A stretch of DNA of 64,000 nt from Amyloporia xantha (lineage: Eukaryota > Basidiomycota > Agaricomycetes > Polyporales > Adustoporiaceae): NCBI GenBank assembly GCA_036971615.1, contig JAYKKR010000034.1, positions 186,001-250,000 on the forward strand. The letters run 5' to 3'. Position numbers and translations under genes: made by a program. Under the pieces are notes generated by a model. That model was not told the origin of the DNA and made no database searches. It saw nothing but the letters and a program-made list of their open reading frames with translations. Each line of letters starts with the position of its first letter. Positions within the stretch are counted from its first letter, which is position 1. Below are positions 1-10,868 of this stretch, one piece after another.

Positions 1-553
1 TATAGAAAAGGTAAGACTCACAGGACTGTTGCCTCTTCATCAAGGCCCGTATGGGTACGCAGACGGAAGATTCTGCCGTAGTCCTCTTCCTGGGTGATCA
101 TACTGTCCGACCCTCGATTGTGCCGTGGTACCAGCAATCTCCATTTCGTTTGCCTAGTCATAAAACAGGCAACTTCAACGTGCACTTATTGTTGTTGTTG
201 CCAGCCCTCACGCGTCATGAGCGATGATTTCATTGTGCCTGAAAAGACCAACAGAACTCCAGTGACTCTGCGGCTTCATGAGAGTGAGAGTGAGAGATGA
301 ACACAGAAATTACATTTTATCTGGTCGAGACACTGAGACTTGCCCTTCAATGAGCTGATCTCAACCTCGATGCGCGATGCAAAATCTGGTGCTGTGATAC
401 CACCTGAAATCCTAAGACCATGGCACAAAATACAGAAGTATACGGACGAGGCGTCACGTTGAAGGTGCTGGCCGAAAGACTGTACAAGCTGTGTGAACGC
501 ATGCACGACAGGAAATCCTCGATTCAACTAGCACCACTAGCCCATGTACGCAA

Positions 554-830
554 CTAGGCCGTCTTTGCAATCTTCTTCAATCGTTTCTGCTCTTTGAAAC
601 GCTCCAGTCAACAACCCAGAACGACAAACGAATCCGGAGGATACGCCGACTGCTTACCAGATCCTTCTTAGTCGGCCTTTTTTTCCCGCTCTCCTCCTCG
701 TGCGCCTCCTCAAGCTCGCGGGCGTCGGCCTGGCGCTCCCAGGTATTTGCATCATTCGTATCAAAATAGAACTCGCTCATGCGCTTCGCGCGCTCGTATA
801 GGCACACCTTCGGGTCCAGATTTGAACCTA
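554..830 (-). pseudogene. Degenerate duplicate of WW-protein 3' half
   Basis: On the minus strand this stretch encodes a close copy of the C-terminal half of the WW-domain gene at 1768-2663: YERAKRMSEFYFD, then ELEEAHEEESG, then RPTKKDLV, an intron, and ERFKEQKRLKKIAKTA. The last exon stops early because a TGG codon is TAG here (554-556), removing the final WLRT. No WW domain or usable start is found upstream. Similarity continues outside the coding part: roughly 40-560 resembles roughly 1400-1775, so a block of DNA was duplicated in tandem and one copy has decayed. Whether it is transcribed cannot be told. Confidence 0.75.
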
Positions 831-1767
831 GTCGACCGTCCGTTTTCATCGGTACCATTGGCCATCGTGTCAGTAGCTGCAGCCGGCCATTCTTATGGTG
901 GTGGCCCACCGGTGCAACCATCTGCTTGTCTAAGCGAGCACAAAATTCATGTTGACTGATCGGGGGGATGCTTGGGGTTGTGTTCAGGTTAACGAAGGAG
1001 GAAGGAGGCACATGTATTTGACCAGTCCAGCGCGACTGTTGACAGTGGTCGGTCGGTCGATGGTGGTTGGGTGAGTGGAGTTCAATGGCCGGCAAAGGTC
1101 AAGCTATTGTACAAATTAGTCAGGTTAGAAGGTGGACTGGGCAAGCAACAAGAGGCGGACTCACCGGAGTAGTCGAAGCAGAATAGAAGCCGAGCTGAAC
1201 GGCTAACGATTAGGAAATAACTGCAAAAGATGAGTATTCTGAGTAGCTATGTCCTACCTGTGATCGTTTCGTTCCTATGCAAGTTGGCGTGCTGGCCATT
1301 TTGATGACCGGGCCCTTCTTGATACTGACGGCAGTACTCATCCCTCCTCGGATAGAGTGGGACTCTTCAGGCTGTTTCGTCTTTTCGACCATCACCATGC
1401 ATGCACGCAGACGGCCACATAAGATTCTGTCGGGAAAAGTCCTCTTATGTGATCATGGCGGTCCATCCTTCTATTATAGCACGCTGACACGAAAAGACCT
1501 AAGGAACTTCAATGTCTCCGTGGCTTCAATAAGCATGAGAATACAGAAATCCCACTCCTGTCAGACAGTTGCCCATGAAAGAGTCAACCCAGACATTGAC
1601 GCGAGATGCGAAGTCTCAGGTATGGAAACACTAAAACCCCGGGATCACGCCATGTAATTCAGAAAATGTATGAACGAGATGTCATGTTGAAGGTGCTGTC
1701 CGACACTGTACAGGCTATGTGAACGCACGCACGACAAAAAACTCCCAATTCGCCTAACGCAACTAGC

Positions 1768-2663
1768 CTATGTACGCAACCAAGCCGTCTTGGCAATTTT
1801 CTTCAGTCGTTTCTGCTCCTTGAAACGCTCCTACAGATCGCAGAGGTCAACGACCCAGAACGACAAAACGAATCCGGAGGATAAACCAGCTGCTTACCAG
1901 ATCCTTCTTAGTCGGCCGCTTCCTCTTCCTGCTCTCCTCCTCATGCGCCTCCTCGAGTTTGCGCGCCTCGACCTCGCGCTCCCAGGCATTCACGTCAAAG
2001 TAAAACTCGCTCATGCGCTTCGCGCGCTCGTACTCGGACAAGTGCGTCGGATCGCGCCCGTCAGGACGAGTGAACGCCCCTGTGCGCGCGTTGAACTTGG
2101 CGGCGTACGTGAACGCAGCAGGATCAGACGGCCCGGCGACGAGCGACGGGTCGAGGTAGGCTAGGGCTGGGTCGATACCCTGAGCGGCTGCAGCTGCTTG
2201 GAGGTCGTAGATCGCCGACGTAGACGCAGACGGCTCTGGTGAACGCTGAGGAGGGCGAGGAGGGCCCTGCGGCTGCACTGGGTTCCGGAGACGTAGCGGC
2301 CGCGACAGCAGGCTGGAGCGGGTTGGTCCATGTCGTCTGCTGGGTCTTGGCGTTGTAGAAATAGTACGCGTTGTGCGCCGGGGACCAGATTGCTTGCCAG
2401 TCGCCGTTTGCGGCGGTCGCAGTCGCTACAACTGGGGCGACCGCAGGGAATGGCGAAGCACTGGCACTGGCCGTAGCATCGGGGGCAGGACTGGCAGCAG
2501 ATGCAGATGTGGAGGGCTCAGGCGAGTCGGTGTCGGTGTTCTTGGGGCGCGGTGAGGGCGAGCGGTGTGCAGTGTTGTGCTGCTTACCGTCTAGGCGGTC
2601 GTTGTCGCCGTTGAGGTGTGTGTCGGTGGAGGGAGAGGGCGAACGGCTGGTCGTCGTCGACAT
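1768..2663 (-). CDS. WW-domain protein (apparent frameshift)
   Basis: Two exons. Exon 1 starts at the ATG at 2663 and holds a Ser/Pro/Thr-rich N-terminus and one WW domain (WQAIWSPAHNAYYFYN, then TTWTNPLQ, with the paired Trp residues and Tyr-Tyr core). After a low-complexity stretch comes the charged segment YERAKRMSEFYFDVN and KRPTKKDLV; an intron at 1897-1831 leads to the last exon ERFKEQKRLKKIAKTAWLRT. WW domains bind proline-rich ligands, and in fungi this short WW plus basic-tail form is often linked to pre-mRNA processing; that role is inference. The WW frame and the downstream frame do not join without a one-base shift around 2200-2290, in an SPEPSA/SSPSS low-complexity tract, and no plausible intron repairs it. 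A degenerate copy lies at 554-830. Confidence 0.75.
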
Positions 2664-2986
2664 GGTCGAGGTCAGTGTGGGATTCAAACTCCGACCATTG
2701 CAAGTGCTCCTTTGGCTTATGGGCGCTTCGAGGGCTCCTTAAGCACTCGTCGTCACTGAGTACTGAGCACTCGACTCAACTCTTGTTAACTAGGTGAGGT
2801 CAGTCCGACAGTGTGTATTAGCTCACAGACGTATATATCCACAGAATTGAAGTTCTCGCGAGAGCGATCTAAATCCAGCCCAGACAAACATAAGTATTAT
2901 CATTGATCAACCAGGTATGTGCCTTCCCCGGATGGCGATTCCAGGCAGTCGTCTGACCAGGCAAATACCAGATCTCAGTGCCCACA

Positions 2987-4624
2987 ATGGCCTCGCCTCC
3001 TGAACGTGATCACCCACAGTATATCCCCATCCCGGGCCCGCCCCTGCGGTCCGCTATGAAACATCCCTCTCGCCCGTCCACCCCCGCCCAGACACCCGGT
3101 TCGCCGCTCTACCGCACCTCGCCTCTACCTTCAGGATCCACGCCCTTCCTCTCCGTCTCCGCCTCCGCCTCCTCCCCGCCATCCATCTCCGGCGTACCGC
3201 TCGCTTCACCCCAAGCGACCCCGCCCCCGTCCTCCTCGCCACTCATGCCTCCTCCGTCGCCACTCGTCGCCGCGCAGGGGTACACGCCCAAGGTGTCGTT
3301 CGACACGCTCGAGAACCCCCAGGCGAGCATGTTCTCGTATACCCTGCACGTGCAGAGCGACGGGTACGTGCGGAATCGCGGCACGCGCGTGTTCCTGTGC
3401 GCGAGCAGCCCAGACGAGAGTGGGCGGCAGGCGCTCGAGTGGGCGCTCGAGGGCCTGGTGCAGGATGGCGATGAGCTGGTGGTATTCCGCGGCGTCGATT
3501 CGGAGGAACTCGGTAAGCTCACAAATTCTCTATGACTGGTTTCGGACCCGGACGTCTGGTATGGCGAGTGGTCTTAGGCATTTCTACCTATTTTCAACAG
3601 CATGTCGCAGCAGAGGCTTTGAGTCTTATAGTCTGCGCAGTCTTCATGCTTCTCAGGATGTCTTTGTGACCTCCTCGGAGGCTGATGAGTGCCTTGATAT
3701 CAGAGCCTCAGCCGTCCGTTGAGAGACCTTGATAACTGGTTCGTGAATTCAGAACGCAGAAATAATAAGAAATGTAGTACCACATATGGTTTTTGCTCAC
3801 TGCTTCTTGCGTTTCCCCTCTGTGAGGCATGTCCTCCGTCTCGATGATGTCTTACTTCCAGTACAACTCGAGGCGCTAGCTGCCCGTGTACAACCAGATC
3901 GCACAGAATACTCGCTTTCTGTATTTTCAGATGTCTACGCCGTCTCAGCGCTCCATCCCGCCATCCACTGATCTCCACTCCGCACAGTGAAAGACCACGA
4001 CCAATACCGCGAAGACGCCCGAGAGCTGATGCGCCAAATTCAAGAAAAGTGCGTCGAATACGACCCCGAACGGAAGGTAAGCCGTGCCCGTCCCGCACCC
4101 GTTTCCACATACCATTACTATTACGTCGTGTTCAACCCCCCCCTCCAGCTCTCGATCATCGTCGAGTACATCGCCGGCAAGGTCCCGCAGACGATCGACC
4201 GCCTCATCTCACTCTACCGCCCGGACTCGATCGTCGTCGGCACGCGCGGGCAGCGCAGCATGATGCAGGCGTGGGGCGCCGCGTTCGGCGGGCAGGGGCG
4301 CATCGGCAGCGTGTCGAAGTGAGTGTGCCGCTTCCGCCTCTGGATATTCGTGGCTGACTGTTCGCTGCGCATAGGTACTGTCTCAGCCACTCGCCTGTGC
4401 CCATCATCGTGGTGCGGCCCGAGGACAAGGTGCGCAAGACGATGGCGAAGCGGCGCGCCGATCCGAAGCGCGGGCAACATTTCGACGAGTGCGTTGAGCC
4501 TGTTCCTCTTCTGACCGCTCACTGTTGACTGTCCATGGGCTCACTCGATATGCACAGGCTCACAAAATCACGGACGAACAATGGAAATCTCTCAGTGCCG
4601 TTTGTCGCTACTATGACTCGGTAA
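2987..4624 (+). CDS. Universal stress protein (UspA) family
   Basis: Five exons: 2987-3512, 3988-4076, 4149-4318, 4375-4488, 4558-4624, giving 321 residues in one clean frame. The first ~100 residues are a Pro/Ser-rich tail. The Usp fold follows: strand RVFLCASSPDESG, then ALEWALEGLV, ELVVFRGVDSEEL, a helix (YREDARELMRQIQEK), LSIIVEYIAGK, and the ATP-loop type element IVVGTRGQRSM ending in the SPVPIIVVRPED strand. The G-x2-G-x(n)-G-S/T loop appears as GTRGQRSMMQAW, so nucleotide binding is plausible. UspA proteins are cytosolic stress factors; the partner is unknown. The ATG at 2987 follows an in-frame GTG and is the natural start. The first intron is 475 nt, far longer than the others here (52-72 nt). 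Confidence 0.88.
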
Positions 4625-5119
4625 TACTTGTCGATAGTCGCTGGTACAAACCCGCTCGCTGCCTCTCTTCCTGCTTTGTGAATATCCTCGCGGAAGATCG
4701 CCTCGCGGCATCTCATCCGTAGTACTATAATAGAATATTACACCAGAATAGTAGCATAACGTGGCTGCAGTGTATCAACATATTATCAACTTGTATGATT
4801 CTTGTCCTGACGGTTCCCTTGAGTGAGTGCAGCATGAAAAACTGCGTAGTACTAAGTAGTCCCTGCTTTGGCTCTCATCAGACCAACGCCACTGTTCTCT
4901 AGAGGTCGTAAGGTGTGTCTCTCGAAGGAGAATTGCACCAAGGTCTTGAAATGGGCAAGCAGTAGAGCACAATCAAGTTACTACAAAGATAGTACAAGGC
5001 CCTCTATATTGATACATGTAAGTAGATTACAACAACACTTGCAGTTCAAAGTTGATAATGATTTTGACCTTTGGTCAAAAAAGCATGATCATAGGCCAAA
5101 ACCAATTTATCAATAGCAT
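4625..5119. other. Intergenic, nothing recognised
   Basis: AT-rich spacer between the Usp gene and a tRNA gene. No conserved reading frame seen. An A6 run at 5077-5082 and an A4 run at 5097-5100 read as T runs on the minus strand and could end the Pol III transcript of the neighbouring tRNA. Confidence 0.5.
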
Positions 5120-5205
5120 GCATTAAGTGGGAATCGAACCCCCGGCGGGTCGAAGATGCTGCCTTCCAATGGCAACGACCCAGGTTACCACTACCCCATT
5201 AATGC
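5120..5205 (-). tRNA. tRNA-Gly (GCC) with 16-nt intron
   Basis: Minus-strand cloverleaf: acceptor GCATTAA pairs with TTAATGC; D arm GGGGTAGTGGTAA; anticodon stem GGTCG/CGACC with loop TTGCCA, intron, T, giving anticodon GCC; T loop TTCGATT. The intron (TTGGAAGGCAGCATCT) sits after position 37, the usual eukaryotic place. A B box GGTTCGATTCC is intact. The T stem is GGGGG/CCCAC with one mismatch, absent from the sister copy at 10229-10314, so this copy may be weaker. Confidence 0.88.
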
Positions 5206-5354
5206 TTGCATCAAATTCAAAAACTAATTATCAGACATAATTTATGCTTTGATACCAGGAGAAATATACATGTTATGTGTCATAGGTGAGTATACAAGAA
5301 CGAGGAGTACTAGTACTATATTGGTAGCCAAATTGGAGTCGCACTCATTGAGTC

Positions 5355-8300
5355 TTACCGACGAACACCAGCGGCCCTGGTCCTTCCTGACCTCGAGACA
5401 ACTTTCCCTCCATCCGGTGCAGCAGCCTCGGTTTCCACAACTGGGTTCAGTTCCTCTGTGTTCGCTCGGGCTGCTGCCTTCGTTGCGCTCCTCGTCCCTT
5501 TCGCCCTTGTCGCCATCGGCGCTTTGGATGCGGCAGCAGTCTTGCCCTTGGTGACAACTGGTTCATCCTCTCCCTGCGACTCTGGCGTATTCTCCTTGTC
5601 CCCGAAGCCTGTATTTTGCTCATCGGCGGTAGTCTTCCCAGAGGAATCGTCGGTAAGCTTCTGCGCAGATGTTCCAGCACGTGTTCGAGCAGTACTCTTG
5701 CCTGTGGATCCTGCCGTAGTGGTGGATTTGGTGATCCCTGCGGCGGCCTTCTTGCCACGAGCGACAGCCAGGGCTGAATTTGTATTGTCTGTAGTTGAGA
5801 GTTGAGGGCTGTCCTCCTCCTCTTCCTCCTTTACGCGTCCAACAGGTATTCTGCTTCGCGCAGTACGCTTGACCTTCGCAGCGGTAACTGCGGGGACTGC
5901 TTCCTCGGCGTCGATAGAATCCAGAGGATCCTCTTCGTTGTCGAGATCAATTGCTTCTACGACTTTAGTCTTCGCAACGCGACGCCCGGCACTGGACTTG
6001 GTAACTGCTACGCCAGGCTGCTCTTCAGATGCCGGAGTCCGAGTGGCCCGTGTTCTACGCGGATTTTTTGCACCCGTCGTCGTGATTGTATCGTCAACTG
6101 TCGTGGAGGTTGACCCTGAAGCTTGTCTTGTGCGACGGGCTGTCTTCGTCGTTGTGGTCGGTGCTTCATCTTCACTTACGTCTGTCCCTGCCTTTCGACG
6201 GGCAACAGACTTAGTTCTGCTTGGCTAAATGTGCGAGACCGATCAGTACGCCATCAATGGCACATCAGCATAGTGCATACCAGTTGCTGTGCACCGGCAG
6301 GTTCTTCGGACATCGCCTTCCGTGTTCTCGTCAATCGGGGAATGCTTGTGCTCTCCTGTGTGACAGTCAGTTGAAAACGTCAATATCGTCATATAGGCCG
6401 ACCGATTCACGACATATACGTGCCTGATCGCTCTCTGCCGTCCGCGTCCTCCCACGACGAACGACACGCGCTCCCTTCCTGTCTGTGCTGGCCCCAGACA
6501 CCGGAGCCGCCCCGTCTTCCTGAACTGTGGCGAGATTGCTTTCTGGCGCACCCTTTTGCACAGCAGACCGAGGCGTCCTTCGAAGGCCGATCGAAGATGA
6601 TGGCACCTTGGCCTCTGCGACATGCGAAGGCTTGCTGGCTGCCGCTTCCTGTGCTGGGCCCTCATCTTCGTCATCGGCTTCATCTTCCTCGGTGCCAGCG
6701 ATATTTTCAGGCGCAGGCTTTCCTCGCCATCCTGCAGGCGTCGCGAGCATCTCACCCACACCCTCCAAGGCAGACTCCTCCATGCCCTTGGAGCCCCGTT
6801 CCCGGAAGAACATCTCCCGCACTCCGTCCATTCTCGGTGTTTGTGCTGAAGTAGTTGGGTTCTCCTTGAACATATCGCGCATGCCCGCAAAATTAGGAGT
6901 GGCAGGAGCTGCAGAGGCGGGGAGGTGACGAGAGAACTCTACCCGCGGTGTCTTCGGCGGTTGCTCATGAGCGTCCGCCTCCATCTGCTCATCCGCAATA
7001 TCCTGACCGTCATCCATGGCTTGTTCCTCCTGAATCACCTCAATCATCCCGACATCTTCGCCCTGTTCCTCACTTTGCTCCCATGCTAGCAACGAGAACC
7101 CACGCCTCTTCTTGGGACTCACCGACCTTGCCGTCCTCCATGGCGACTCGGCGCCGGCCTCCACGCTTTGTCTCCTCTTTACACCCTCCACCATTTGCCG
7201 CATCCGCGCGAGTAACACCTGTGTGTCTTCTGGACCATCCTCTCTCTTCACTGGCGTGCTAAGAGCATCCTCATTTTCACGGGTAGAGACGCTGAAGGGA
7301 TTGCTCGCGGCTCCTACTGTAGTCGCAACAGAGGTACCAGAGAAGAGCGCAGGGAGTGCTGGAGCTGGGGGTAAGAGCGACGTACGGCGCGAGCCGGGCA
7401 CTTGCCCGTTGAAGAACATGTCTGGCGTCGTCAAAGCCGACTTTCTTCGTTCTCGTATCGCCTATTGGCAACCATACGCATCAGTCGTGGTCCCATACGA
7501 GAATGAACGAGAGTAGAGACACATACCCTCCTTTCCTCCTCACTCGCCCTCTCCCTCTCCCGCTTCGTCGGAGTCGCGAGGCTCTTCTCCCCGTCCTCTA
7601 CTTTCCCTATGTCCTCACTTACATCCTGATCCTCCTCCTTGATCCCGGAGCCACTTAGCGGCACAACGAGGTCTGTCACCTTCCACGGCTCAACGACGCG
7701 TACGCGACGCGGACCCGAAGCCCCGGAGACAGAGCTACTAAGCCCAAGCCCGCCCGGTGCGAACCCGCCCATGGAGTAGCGGACGTGCACAGACGCGCGT
7801 GCGGGCCGCTTGCTGGCACCTTGGGGAGTCATGAAGCGGCCGAGGGGACGAGGGGCGAGGGAGAGGTCTGATTGGGTAACGTCTGGTTGGGTATTTTGAT
7901 GTTCGTGTGATGGCTCCTGTGGTCCTTCTTCCGATTGTTCCTGGTAATCATATTGCTGTTGGGTATCCTGGCCACCATCGTTGTCGTGATCCATCTCGTT
8001 CTCGTTCGCATATTCCGTTTCGTCATGTTCATCTTGGGTATCCTCAGAGGGTATCGTCTCAGCCTCGTCGGAGGGCTTTGTCTCAGCCTGTCGTAAGTTA
8101 AGTAAACGTGCGTCTCCAATAGACAAGAATGAGACAAACCTCAACGGACGCCGCACGGAATGCCCACCCCAAGCCGCCCTTGACTGCTTCCAGGCTCTTC
8201 CGCCAGCCTGACATCGGCGTCCTCCTCCCCTCATGTTTCCTCACCTCTACAACCTCCTCCTCAAACTCCTCGTCCCCTTCCTGCACATCCTCCATGCCCT

Positions 8301-9343
8301 CAAACGCGCCTTCTCCCGTGATCGCCCCTGTGTCCTCGTCTCCGACGATACTGACCTCCACCTCCTCAACCTCCATCTCCTCCTCCTCCCTCTGCATCTC
8401 CTGCCTCAATGCCGCGCGCTGTGCTGAACGGATGAGCACCGCACGGTGGAGCGACGACCGGGGCGGACGACGCGCAGGCGTGCGTGGGGGCGCCCACAAC
8501 TGTGGCGGGACGGGCATTTGCTGTGTCCGTGCTGGGGAAAACGTCCGCGAGCGGACAGCCGATGGCGACATGTCAACCGCGGCGACGGTTACGTGTTCGA
8601 GGATGACGAGATCCTTGCCCTCCTCAACAACACGCGGATGGTCGCTCTCCACGAGGACGATGTCCTCTTCCTCTATCGCCTCCTTTTCCCCTTCCTCTTC
8701 CTGTCCATCCTGCTCCTCCTCGTCCTTCCGCTCTCGCGCGAATGGTGCTTTGAGCGGACTCTGCAGGACACGCAGGTTGGCACTGGGGTCTGCAGACGGC
8801 CGCGGTGAGAATACGTGGGCGCTGTGTATCATAGACATGCGCAGTGCGCGTCGTCTCTCCGGGATGTAGCTGGCGGTCGGAGAGGGTAGGGGAGTAGCAA
8901 ACGCGGGACGGAGGTGCTTGGGGGGGTAGGCGAATTGAAAGCGTTTCTTGTGAATGTCGATCATAGAGTCGTTCGGCAAGGGCACCATAGCAGGTCGTTG
9001 ATTTTCAGGAGACGGAAAGACGGGACAGCCGTCCACAAGCACTCCGTTCGTGCCCAAGACGACCAGGAAGGCCTGTGGCACGAGGAGTGTGGCGTCTCAG
9101 CATAGAGAAGGGATGTAGCGTATCTGAAGACGAAAGTGATGAGCTCACCTTCTTATTATCACTGAAGATTATTTTGCAGTGTAGCGCGCTGACCGCAGGG
9201 TAGTATAGTCTGATGCTGCAACTCGGGTCACGTCCGATGGTAACCTCGGCATCGTCGATGGGGTAGGATGCGACTGTGGTATGAGGGTCGAGTCGCTTTA
9301 GCAGTGAGAGCGTACCATAGCAGCCAATGTCGCCTGCATCCAT
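5355..9343 (-). CDS. FHA-domain protein with RVxF motif and Ki-67-like repeats
   Basis: Six exons, about 1,200 residues, ATG at 9343, stop at 5355-5357. The N-terminal FHA domain (phosphothreonine reader) spans intron 1 (9148-9073): ASYPIDDAEVTIGRDPSCSI with the conserved GR, then AVSALHCKIIF (S..H) and LGTNGVLVDG (the TNG turn). A long Glu-rich middle follows. Exon 4 (about 7460-6440) carries a possible PP1-docking motif RVEF and three short units of the form hydrophobic-x-G-(M/V)-x-(D/E)-M-(F/L): NFAGMRDMFKENP, RMDGVREMFFRER, ALEGVGEMLATPAGW. These recall the Ki-67 repeat core DLAGFKELFQTP. The last exon is Lys/Arg/Ala/Thr-rich with a KEN-like DKENTPE. A chromatin-bound or mitotic-chromosome role is inference from architecture; fungal orthology to Ki-67 is not shown. 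Confidence 0.75.
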
Positions 9344-9619
9344 GGTGAACGGAAAGTGTGCGACCAGCGATGTTCTACTAAGAGAGCCAGCGACGGCGAA
9401 TGAGTGGCGAGTGCGTTTCAGAGAGCCCGAGGAAGACAAAGTGTTTTTGACCACTCCAGAAGCGACACAGAGCCAAATGGAAGAAGAGACAAACCGTATC
9501 CAATGTGTGCAGTTGCAAAACGGCTGGCTTGAATCGAGGCCTGCGATGGTTCTAGTGAAAGCCTGAAATCCCAAATGACCTGTCATTTGGTTATCAATTT
9601 GCAGACGGTGTATGATGCT

Positions 9620-9780
9620 TACCAATCAGCTCCACTCCACTGCATCCGCAATGTTTACCCGATCATGCGCCCGCTCGTGATTGGCTACGCGAGTGCACGC
9701 CGCCTTCTCATTGGCTGGGCCCTCTTCATGGAGTACAACACGTGATGTGCTCGCTGTCTATGTGACTGTGCCACGTGACG
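9620..9780 (-). promoter_or_regulatory. CCAAT and CACGTG box cluster upstream of FHA gene
   Basis: Within 160 bp lie two ATTGG motifs (CCAAT on the minus strand, in GCCAATCAC near 9680 and GCCAATGAG near 9710), an ACCAATCAG at about 9621, and two CACGTGA E-boxes (9739-9744 and 9772-9777). They sit 280-435 bp before the FHA gene start, a typical place for HAP-complex and bHLH sites. Function not shown. Confidence 0.5.
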
Positions 9781-10228
9781 GACTCGCGTCGAGAATCCCT
9801 TGAGGGCGTGTCGTCGTCCTATGGTATGATGCATGTCCGCGCTATCAGCTCATTCATCGCGGCGCGCATGACTGCAACTCGACCACGGCATCACTCGCTC
9901 CAGGAGCGAATCGAGCAGGGGGAGAGTGTGCAAGACAGTGCGGCGGCGATGCATAGATAGTGAGGCCGTAAATACGTTACGGAGTTGAACTTTGTATGCG
10001 CGGGAATCGAAATTAATCGGCAAAAGTGTGTAGCTGAGTCGACCGTGTTCAAGGCCTCATGTGAGACCTAATGCAATCATGGCTTGAGGTCATTTGGGCT
10101 CGGGCGGGCGGAGCAGCGCCATCTCAAACCAAGTTCTGGTTCGAACCGTACAACGCGTGAAGTCATCTGACCGCGACAGATTATGCAAAAGGCACTCTTC
10201 AGTCATTAATATAAAATGCGACTTGTAA

Positions 10229-10314
10229 GCATTAATGGGGTAGTGGTAACCTGGGTCGTTGCCATTGGAGAATAACATCTTCGACCCGCCGGGGGTTCGA
10301 TTCCCCCTTAATGC
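10229..10314 (+). tRNA. tRNA-Gly (GCC) with 16-nt intron
   Basis: Same gene as the one at 5120-5205 but on the opposite strand. Acceptor GCATTAA/TTAATGC, anticodon stem GGTCG/CGACC, anticodon GCC, T stem GGGGG/CCCCC perfect. The intron differs (TTGGAGAATAACATCT), while the mature part is nearly identical. A T6 run at 10332-10337 is a good Pol III terminator. Confidence 0.92.
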
Positions 10315-10868
10315 ATGACTGTAGGTGTATATTTTTTGCTGTCTGTAAGACTGTAACAGCCCACCAACAGGCCATGGGTTATTCCATAGTACTACATATA
10401 CTTATATGCTTTATCAACGTATGGTCCACAAGGAGGCAGAGCATATTCACAAGTTTGTAATCACAACCAATGCCGCCGGTGCCGATGCCATCAATCGGTT
10501 GTTTTTCATAGAATTGAATTGGGAGGTAAAAATTCGTTATATTAAACAAACTGTTCTAGACTACAACAAATACGCATGCGCCTCGTCCAAGGCTGAAACA
10601 GTAAGGATACACAGGTGGGCAATACAGTGGGTATGTAATGAGGAACACGAGACAGGTGGTATGAAGATGGACCAGATCAGAGGAACGATTATGAGAAGCG
10701 ATGTCGGATGCGAAGATGCAGAGAAGACAATATGGGAAGAAAGAAGAGTCCATGCGATGAGACAGAACCAGGATAGAGTAGAGTATAATGTTTTTGCGAG
10801 GCCAGCCCGAACGGCAGGAGTCGTCACATCTCCCGACGCGATCCAACGCCAGCTCGGACGCGTCGCGT
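10315..10868. other. Intergenic between tRNA-Gly and clp1
   Basis: Apart from the T6 terminator nothing is recognised. A plus-strand frame running into the clp1 3' end has no conserved content. Confidence 0.4.

Noticed and set aside
5458..6228. Plus-strand Ala/Val-rich frames resembling membrane or signal sequences
   Set aside because: They are the antisense of the Lys/Thr/Ala-rich last exon of the FHA gene, which reads through in frame with splice sites.
8129..8869. Plus-strand Ser-rich frame of 246 codons
   Set aside because: Antisense of the Glu-rich FHA exon 2; serine runs are the complement of glutamate codons.
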